Source of the DNA: Sulfurospirillum sp. UBA6790
GTDB taxonomy: Bacteria; Campylobacterota; Campylobacteria; Campylobacterales; Sulfurospirillaceae
Length of the DNA: 17,056 nucleotides
Direction of reading: 5' to 3'
Assembly (NCBI GenBank): GCA_002452855.1
Contig: DKFS01000039.1
Span: forward strand, 1 to 17,056
Below, one piece after another: positions 12,893-17,056 of this stretch. The number at the start of each line of letters is the position of its first letter. Within the stretch, counting starts at the first letter, position 1. Under the pieces are notes generated by a model, which was not told where the DNA came from, ran no database searches, and saw only the letters and a list, made by a program, of their open reading frames with translations. The translations under genes were made by a program, and so were the position numbers.

Positions 12893-12898
12893 TATAAT
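12893..12898 (+). promoter_or_regulatory. -10 box upstream of the amidohydrolase-AmmeMemoRadiSam operon
   Basis: A perfect TATAAT with no convincing -35 at 16-18 bp. The predicted start near 12905 gives a leader of about 30 nt containing AAGG (12924-12927). It is the only promoter seen for the four-gene run. Confidence 0.5.
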
Positions 12899-12934
12899 AA
12901 TTTACGATTAACCTTCTTGGAATAAGGTCAAAGA

Positions 12935-14020
12935 ATGCTCAAAATACTTTTGTCTTGCTTTTATATGACAGCACTTCTTCACGCACAAAATAGTATTTCA
13001 CCCATACCCAAGTTTAATCACATCCATGATGTCAAAGTCGTTCAAGCCTTTGATATTCCTACCCTCAAAGCCAATTGGAAATCACGCATTGAAGTGATGC
13101 GAATAGAAGGCGATGTTCCTATTATTGATGTGGAATCCTCCTTTAATGCTCAAAAATTCAATCCCAAAGAGTATGCCGGTTTGATGGATAAACTCCATGT
13201 AGCACTCATCGCTTTTTCACCCCAAGTTTCTAAAAAAGAGTTTGAAGACCATGCGAAAACGTGGGATGATTCTGTGCATCGCTTGATTGAAATCGACCCG
13301 TACCGTTACGTGCCAACCACTACTGCGGGTATCTATCCTGTGTGGACGCAACAACCGTTGGATTTTGCAAAAGAGAGCACATCCCGCGCTGTACAAGAAG
13401 CTTATCCGTTATTGGGAGAATTTGAGTTTCGTCACTATTCTTCCCCTAGAGAAGTCAAGCGCAATGAAACCACTAGAGACGTTAGCATTCCTATTGACTC
13501 ACCCGCAGCGCACGAGCTCTTTCAGTTTTCAGAACGCACGCGCATTCCTTTTGAAATTCATTATGAGATTGAAGATGGACTTTTAGTACCGCTTGAAAAA
13601 ATGCTTCAGACCTACCCTCGGTCTAAAGTCATTTGGTGTCATTTGGGACAAATTCGTTATAGTGAACGCGCGAAACATTATACACCTGCGTATGTGAGGG
13701 AACTGATTGAGCGCTATCCTAATCTGCATTTCGACCTTGCCTTTGGCGATTGGAATTCTATTTATCCTCCTAGCAAAGAGCATCAAGCAACCTTGTGGAA
13801 TCAAGAAAGCAAACACCTTAAATCCGAGTGGATTAAACTCATCGAGGACCATCCGTATCGCTTTTTGATCGCCTTTGATATCGGCGGTGACCGTCAAGGA
13901 AATTTAGAAGACAAAGTACGCGTTGCACGCGAAATTTTAAGCAACTTCTCTCCAAAAATTCAGGAAATTCTTGCCTATAAAGCTTTTTGGAGACTTGTGT
14001 TTCAAGAGGATTACAAATAA
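12935..14020 (+). CDS. Exported amidohydrolase-fold protein lacking the N-terminal HxH motif, 361 aa
   Basis: The N-terminus is a signal peptide (LKILLSCFYMTALLHA, likely cut before QNS at residue 18), so the protein acts in the periplasm. The body reads as an amidohydrolase-2-type TIM barrel: VPIIDVESSF (61-70) is the first strand, LGEFEFRHY (160-168) a mid strand, IPFEIHYEIEDG (with H209), VIWCHLGQI (H236) and LIAFDIGGDR (D315) later strands, ending in the usual LAYKAFWRLVF helix. Normal family members have H-x-H after the first strand; here it is E-S-S, so two metal ligands are missing while later His and Asp candidates remain. Catalysis may be altered or absent. The AmmeMemoRadiSam genes follow after 14 nt, suggesting a linked function. 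Confidence 0.78.
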   Translation: MLKILLSCFYMTALLHAQNSISPIPKFNHIHDVKVVQAFDIPTLKANWKSRIEVMRIEGDVPIIDVESSFNAQKFNPKEYAGLMDKLHVALIAFSPQVSKKEFEDHAKTWDDSVHRLIEIDPYRYVPTTTAGIYPVWTQQPLDFAKESTSRAVQEAYPLLGEFEFRHYSSPREVKRNETTRDVSIPIDSPAAHELFQFSERTRIPFEIHYEIEDGLLVPLEKMLQTYPRSKVIWCHLGQIRYSERAKHYTPAYVRELIERYPNLHFDLAFGDWNSIYPPSKEHQATLWNQESKHLKSEWIKLIEDHPYRFLIAFDIGGDRQGNLEDKVRVAREILSNFSPKIQEILAYKAFWRLVFQEDYK

Positions 14021-14034
14021 TCCAAGGAGATACC

Positions 14035-14577
14035 ATGCATCAGGTGATCCTAGCGATTGCAAAACAAGCAATTCAAGATGAATTCAATCATACCCACACA
14101 CTCAATGTTCAAGAGATGGTGGAGCGCTATCCTGATTTTGCCAAGCCCAAAGCTACCTTTGTTACCCTCACACTGGATAAACAACTCCGAGGATGCATCG
14201 GTTCCTTAATCGCACACCGATCTTTACTAGAAGACCTTATCTACAATGCTAAAGCCGCCGCTTTTGATGATCCACGTTTTTATCCACTCTCTTTAGAAGA
14301 ATTTTCACGTGTTCACATTGAAGTTTCCTTACTGAGTGAGCCTGAATGTGTTGAGTATGAGACGATTGTGGAACTTCAAAGTAAAATTAAGATGGGAGAA
14401 GATGGCATCATTTTACAAAGAGGAACGCGCAAAGCCACATTTTTACCCCAAGTATGGGAACAACTTCCTAGCTTCGAGCTTTTTTTCTCTCACTTATGCC
14501 AAAAAGCGGGATTAGAAGAAAATTGTTTACAAAGTCACCCTGATATTTGGCGTTACAAGGTTGAAAAGGTTACTTAA
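14035..14577 (+). CDS. amrA: AmmeMemoRadiSam system protein A (AMMECR1 domain), 180 aa
   Basis: The AMMECR1 domain is recognised by LRGCIGSL (51-58), the invariant family motif, followed by DLIYNAKAAAFDDPRFYPLSLEEF. The family is widespread and its biochemical role is unknown; bacterial and archaeal members accompany a radical SAM enzyme and a MEMO1 protein. The protein is cytosolic. The start is ATG 14035, six bases after AAGGAG (14023-14028); an upstream in-frame ATG at 13987 would lie inside the preceding gene and lacks this ribosome site. The stop overlaps the next start as TAATG, a sign of coupled translation. Length is normal. Confidence 0.93.
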   Translation: MHQVILAIAKQAIQDEFNHTHTLNVQEMVERYPDFAKPKATFVTLTLDKQLRGCIGSLIAHRSLLEDLIYNAKAAAFDDPRFYPLSLEEFSRVHIEVSLLSEPECVEYETIVELQSKIKMGEDGIILQRGTRKATFLPQVWEQLPSFELFFSHLCQKAGLEENCLQSHPDIWRYKVEKVT

Positions 14578-15569
14578 TGCACTACTATAAACCAGAAGGC
14601 AGTCGTTTGGTGTGTCTCTTATGTGCGCACTATTGCCACCTCAAAGAGGGTCAAACGGGCATTTGTGGGGTCAATCAAAACGTCGATGGTGGTATCAAAA
14701 ACCTTGTTTATGGCTATCCTATCGCACTTCATGTTGATCCGGTTGAGAAAAAACCGCTGTACCATTTTTTGCCGGGGAGTAGGGCTTTTTCACTGGGAAC
14801 CATCGGCTGTAATTTTAAATGCCCGTTCTGTCAAAATTGGAGTATTTCGCAAGAAAAAACATTACATGTAAAAGAGTTTGTAGCGCCTGAACAAATTGTT
14901 GAAATGGCACTTAAATACGAATGCGCTTCCATTGCTTACACCTACAACGAACCCACTATTTTTTATCCTTATGCGCACGAGATTGCCATTTTAGCTCATG
15001 AAAAAGGCATCAAAAACATCTTTGTGACCAACGGTTTTGAATCGAGTGAAGTGATTGATGATATGACAGGCGTGATTGATGCGGCCAATGTTGATCTAAA
15101 ATCTTTCAATCCCAACTACTACAAAAAAGAGCTAGGAGGAGGGCTTGAGGCTATCTTAGAGAACCTTAAACACTTTAAGCGTAATGGCATCTGGCTTGAA
15201 GTGACCACACTGATTGTTCCCACAAAAAATGACTCCGATGAGGAGTTAAAAGCCATCGCTTCATTTATCGCAAAAGAGTTAGGATGTGAAACGCCTTGGC
15301 ATATCAGCGCTTTTCATCCTGATTATCACGAGCAGAGTTTACCCAATACATCGCTTCAAACGCTCCAACGTGCACAAGCCATCGGCCACGAAGCAGGACT
15401 TGCGCACATTTACATCGGTAATGTCGGGCTCGAAAATCCTACCCGTTGTTTTACATGTAATACCATTTTGATTGAGCGAAAAGGGTATGAAATCTTGGAA
15501 AATAGACTGGTCGAGGGCTGTTGTCCTCACTGTCATAAACCTTTAGCAGGAGTTTTTGATGAAATATAG
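14577..15569 (+). CDS. amrS: AmmeMemoRadiSam system radical SAM enzyme, 330 aa
   Basis: A radical SAM enzyme of the pyruvate formate-lyase-activating-like group. The cluster motif is CNFKCPFC (C78, C82, C85; CX3CX2C). The N-terminal CLLCAHYC...GIC (C13, C16, C20, C30) and the C-terminal CFTC...CCPHC (C291, C294, C315/316, C319) look like an additional metal site and a zinc-ribbon. The substrate is not established; genetic linkage to the AMMECR1 and MEMO1 proteins is the only strong clue. Two exact TTACATGTAA palindromes lie in its coding sequence, one within the second cysteine pair. It overlaps AmrA by one base and AmrB by 11 bases. Confidence 0.95.
   Translation: MHYYKPEGSRLVCLLCAHYCHLKEGQTGICGVNQNVDGGIKNLVYGYPIALHVDPVEKKPLYHFLPGSRAFSLGTIGCNFKCPFCQNWSISQEKTLHVKEFVAPEQIVEMALKYECASIAYTYNEPTIFYPYAHEIAILAHEKGIKNIFVTNGFESSEVIDDMTGVIDAANVDLKSFNPNYYKKELGGGLEAILENLKHFKRNGIWLEVTTLIVPTKNDSDEELKAIASFIAKELGCETPWHISAFHPDYHEQSLPNTSLQTLQRAQAIGHEAGLAHIYIGNVGLENPTRCFTCNTILIERKGYEILENRLVEGCCPHCHKPLAGVFDEI
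14862..14871. repeat. TTACATGTAA palindrome, copy 6
   Basis: An exact copy inside amrS, read TTA CAT GTA A.. (Leu-His-Val-Lys, residues 96-99), the same frame and peptide as copy 3 in the unrelated formate dehydrogenase gene. Confidence 0.9.
15451..15460. repeat. TTACATGTAA palindrome, copy 7
   Basis: An exact copy inside amrS in the frame TTT ACA TGT AAT (Phe-Thr-Cys-Asn, residues 292-295), spanning a predicted metal-binding Cys codon. Confidence 0.9.
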
Positions 15570-16350
15570 ACACAGTGCTGTCGCGGGCATGTTTTACCCC
15601 GATAGTTGTAGTGACATCAAACACTACATTGATCACTTTAGTCAAGGCATTTTGCCAAGCTCACTTGAAGTGATTCCTCGAGCACTCATTGTACCTCACG
15701 CGGGGTATATTTACAGCGGGTTTACCGCAAATCTCGCTTACCATTACGCTGCATCAAAGTGCCATGAAATCAAACGGGTGATTGTCATAGGACCAAGCCA
15801 CCGTGTGTACATTTCAGGAGCATCTATTGCACTGTATGAGCAATATCAAACGCCCTGTGGCGATATAGAAATTGATTTGGAATTCTCACATGAGCTTCAA
15901 AAAAATCACTCTTTTTTAGAATTTATGCCCTCAGCCCATGAAGAGCACTCCACCGAAGTTCAAATGCCCTTCATTCAGCACTACTTTAAGCAGGCTAAAG
16001 TCGTTGAAATCGTTTACGGAGACCTCTTAGCCCAAGAACTATCACGCTTAATAGATGCGGTCTTAGCCGACGAACACACTCTCATTGTTATCAGTACCGA
16101 TTTGAGCCATTTTTATACTGAAGAAGAGGCAAATAGACTTGATAATATCTGCATACAAGCCATTAAACATCTTGATATTCATGGGTTAGCAGGTGGTTGT
16201 GAAGCGTGTGGTATTACGGGCATCAAAGCGCTGGTTCAAAGTGTGCAAAATTTTAATTTAAAACCATATTTTCTGGATTATCGTACCAGTTTTGATCGTA
16301 CAAAAGATGATACGAGAGTTGTAGGTTATGCGTCATTCGTCCTTGGTTAA
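15559..16350 (+). CDS. amrB: AmmeMemoRadiSam system protein B (MEMO1 family), 263 aa
   Basis: MEMO1-type fold related to non-heme iron dioxygenases. Seen in order: AGMFYP (9-14), PHAGYIYSG (46-54, His47), GPSHRVYISG (His81), EHSTEVQMPF, STDLSHF (His184), and CEACGITG (Cys217). By comparison with human MEMO1, His47, His81 and Cys217 are the likely metal ligands, and all are present. It is cytosolic. The enzymatic role in bacteria is unknown. ATG 15559 is six bases from AGGAG (15548-15552); the TTG three bases earlier is too close. It overlaps amrS by 11 bases and is the last gene of the four-gene run. Confidence 0.94.
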   Translation: MKYRHSAVAGMFYPDSCSDIKHYIDHFSQGILPSSLEVIPRALIVPHAGYIYSGFTANLAYHYAASKCHEIKRVIVIGPSHRVYISGASIALYEQYQTPCGDIEIDLEFSHELQKNHSFLEFMPSAHEEHSTEVQMPFIQHYFKQAKVVEIVYGDLLAQELSRLIDAVLADEHTLIVISTDLSHFYTEEEANRLDNICIQAIKHLDIHGLAGGCEACGITGIKALVQSVQNFNLKPYFLDYRTSFDRTKDDTRVVGYASFVLG

Positions 16351-16397
16351 ACATAGAAGCTAGTTTCATGCGTTAATTACTTTTTCCTCTGTCTCTA

Positions 16398-16406
16398 TGC
16401 TATACT
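16398..16406 (+). promoter_or_regulatory. Extended -10 promoter of the methyltransferase gene
   Basis: TGCTATACT (TATACT 16401-16406), a form also found at 3231 and 8449, with only a weak -35. The predicted start near 16413 gives a 20-nt leader holding AAGGG. There is no obvious terminator between amrB and this promoter, so read-through is possible. Confidence 0.6.
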
Positions 16407-16432
16407 TTTCGCACTTTTAACAAAGGGTGAAA

Positions 16433-17038
16433 ATGAAAGACTATTTTACAGAAAAATCAAAAATATATGAAAACGAAGCAGCACGAACCAATAATGTCAA
16501 AAATATCGGTGAAGCTATTTTAGAAAAACTGACCTACGATAAAACAGCAACGCACATCATGGATTTTGGCTCGGGCACAGGACTTTTAACCGAGCAAATC
16601 GCCCCGTTTGTGCGCAAAATGACAACCATTGATGTTTCCCCTTCGATGAATAAACAACTCCACGCTAAAAAAGAGCAATTAGCGTGTGAGCTCAACATGC
16701 TTGAACTTGACTTAGTCAGCAATGAACTTGACGAAACTTTTGATGGCATCATCTCTTCAATGACGATTCATCATGTTGAAGACGTGCAAGCCCTTTTTCA
16801 TAAATTTTACCGCTTGCTCAACAGCGGCGGAACCATCGCTTTAGCGGATTTGGACAAAGAAGATGGCACGTTTCACACCGAAGACATGGGTGTGTTTCAC
16901 TTTGGATTTGACCAAGAAGAGTTTGCTATGTGGGCTCAAAAAGCAGGCTTTGAAGATGTGAACATTGAAATTGTTAGTGTGGCAAAAAAACCGTATGGCG
17001 ATTATCCTATCTTTTTACTCACCGCATACAAACAGTAA
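16433..17038 (+). CDS. Class I SAM-dependent methyltransferase, 201 aa
   Basis: A Rossmann-fold methyltransferase. Motif I is IMDFGSGTG (42-50), the acidic residue for SAM ribose lies in TTIDVSPSM (64-72), and later segments are LDETFDGIISSMTIHHVED and LNSGGTIALADLDKEDGTFH. The N-terminus (YFTEKSKIYENEAARTNNV) is typical of UbiE/COG2226-like small methyltransferases of about 200 aa. The substrate cannot be predicted. The C-terminal part (FGFDQEEFAMWAQKAGFEDVNIEIV) is the usual helix-strand pair. ATG 16433 is chosen with AAGGG (16423-16427) five bases upstream; a GTG at 16427 overlaps this site. After its stop only 18 bases remain and nothing can be read from them. Confidence 0.9.
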   Translation: MKDYFTEKSKIYENEAARTNNVKNIGEAILEKLTYDKTATHIMDFGSGTGLLTEQIAPFVRKMTTIDVSPSMNKQLHAKKEQLACELNMLELDLVSNELDETFDGIISSMTIHHVEDVQALFHKFYRLLNSGGTIALADLDKEDGTFHTEDMGVFHFGFDQEEFAMWAQKAGFEDVNIEIVSVAKKPYGDYPIFLLTAYKQ

Positions 17039-17056
17039 AAAATACCTCCGTGGGAT

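Noticed and set aside
13987..14034. Longer AmrA start giving 16 extra residues
   Set aside because: The extension lies inside the end of the previous gene, and the strong AAGGAG sits before ATG 14035, where the AMMECR1 family normally begins.

Overview
The window looks like a chromosomal segment from a Campylobacterota (Epsilonproteobacteria) organism, most probably Sulfurospirillum or a close relative. This rests on the AT-rich but not extreme composition, AAGGA-type ribosome sites, frequent extended -10 promoters (TGnTATAMT), the C-terminal tail of a characteristic chemoreceptor, and housekeeping and respiratory genes of that style. Genus assignment is inference from recognition, not from a search. 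There is no phage, transposase, CRISPR array or obvious genomic island.

Layout. 1-242: 3' end of a methyl-accepting chemotaxis protein (+). 379-540: a strong promoter driving a 35-residue one-helix membrane protein (+). 3131-586 (-): operon ilvD, marC-family gene and a small Cys-rich protein, with ATGA overlap between ilvD and the marC-family gene. 3211-3661 (+): one promoter and four tRNA genes, Gly(GCC), Leu(UAA), Cys(GCA), Ser(UGA). 3791-5491 (+): seven TPR repeats fused to a GT9-like glycosyltransferase domain. 5984-5544 (-): small heme-binding (CxxCH) protein facing it across a perfect 15-bp inverted repeat. 8401-6050 (-): a 94-residue protein followed by a soluble Mo/W-bis-MGD formate dehydrogenase-type catalytic subunit with no visible electron-transfer partner. 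8583-9149 (+): YqiA-like esterase behind an unusually structured leader. 11825-9115 (-): an AraC-type regulator and two tandem EamA transporter paralogs. 12263-11877 and 12814-12332 (-): a lipoprotein and a DUF6622-like membrane protein. 12935-16350 (+): a tight four-gene run of an exported amidohydrolase-like protein plus the three AmmeMemoRadiSam proteins (A, radical SAM enzyme, B/MEMO1). 16433-17038 (+): class I SAM methyltransferase. No stretch above 300 bases lacks a gene.

How the genes work together. ilvD makes the last common intermediate of valine, leucine and isoleucine synthesis and is co-transcribed with a membrane protein of unknown substrate. The AraC regulator and both EamA exporters share a conserved 17-bp motif (ATATAGAAyAAAATTGC on the + strand) 18-19 bp from a -10-like hexamer, so they look like one regulon. 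The AmmeMemoRadiSam trio probably acts as a unit whose chemistry is not established; here it is coupled to an exported amidohydrolase-fold protein that lacks the usual N-terminal HxH metal motif.

The most striking feature not explained by genes is the palindrome TTACATGTAA, found seven times exactly in 17 kb (by my rough estimate about 0.05 expected), inside genes in all three reading frames as well as between genes. That pattern indicates selection on the DNA word itself, for example an uptake, methylation or chromosome-organisation signal.
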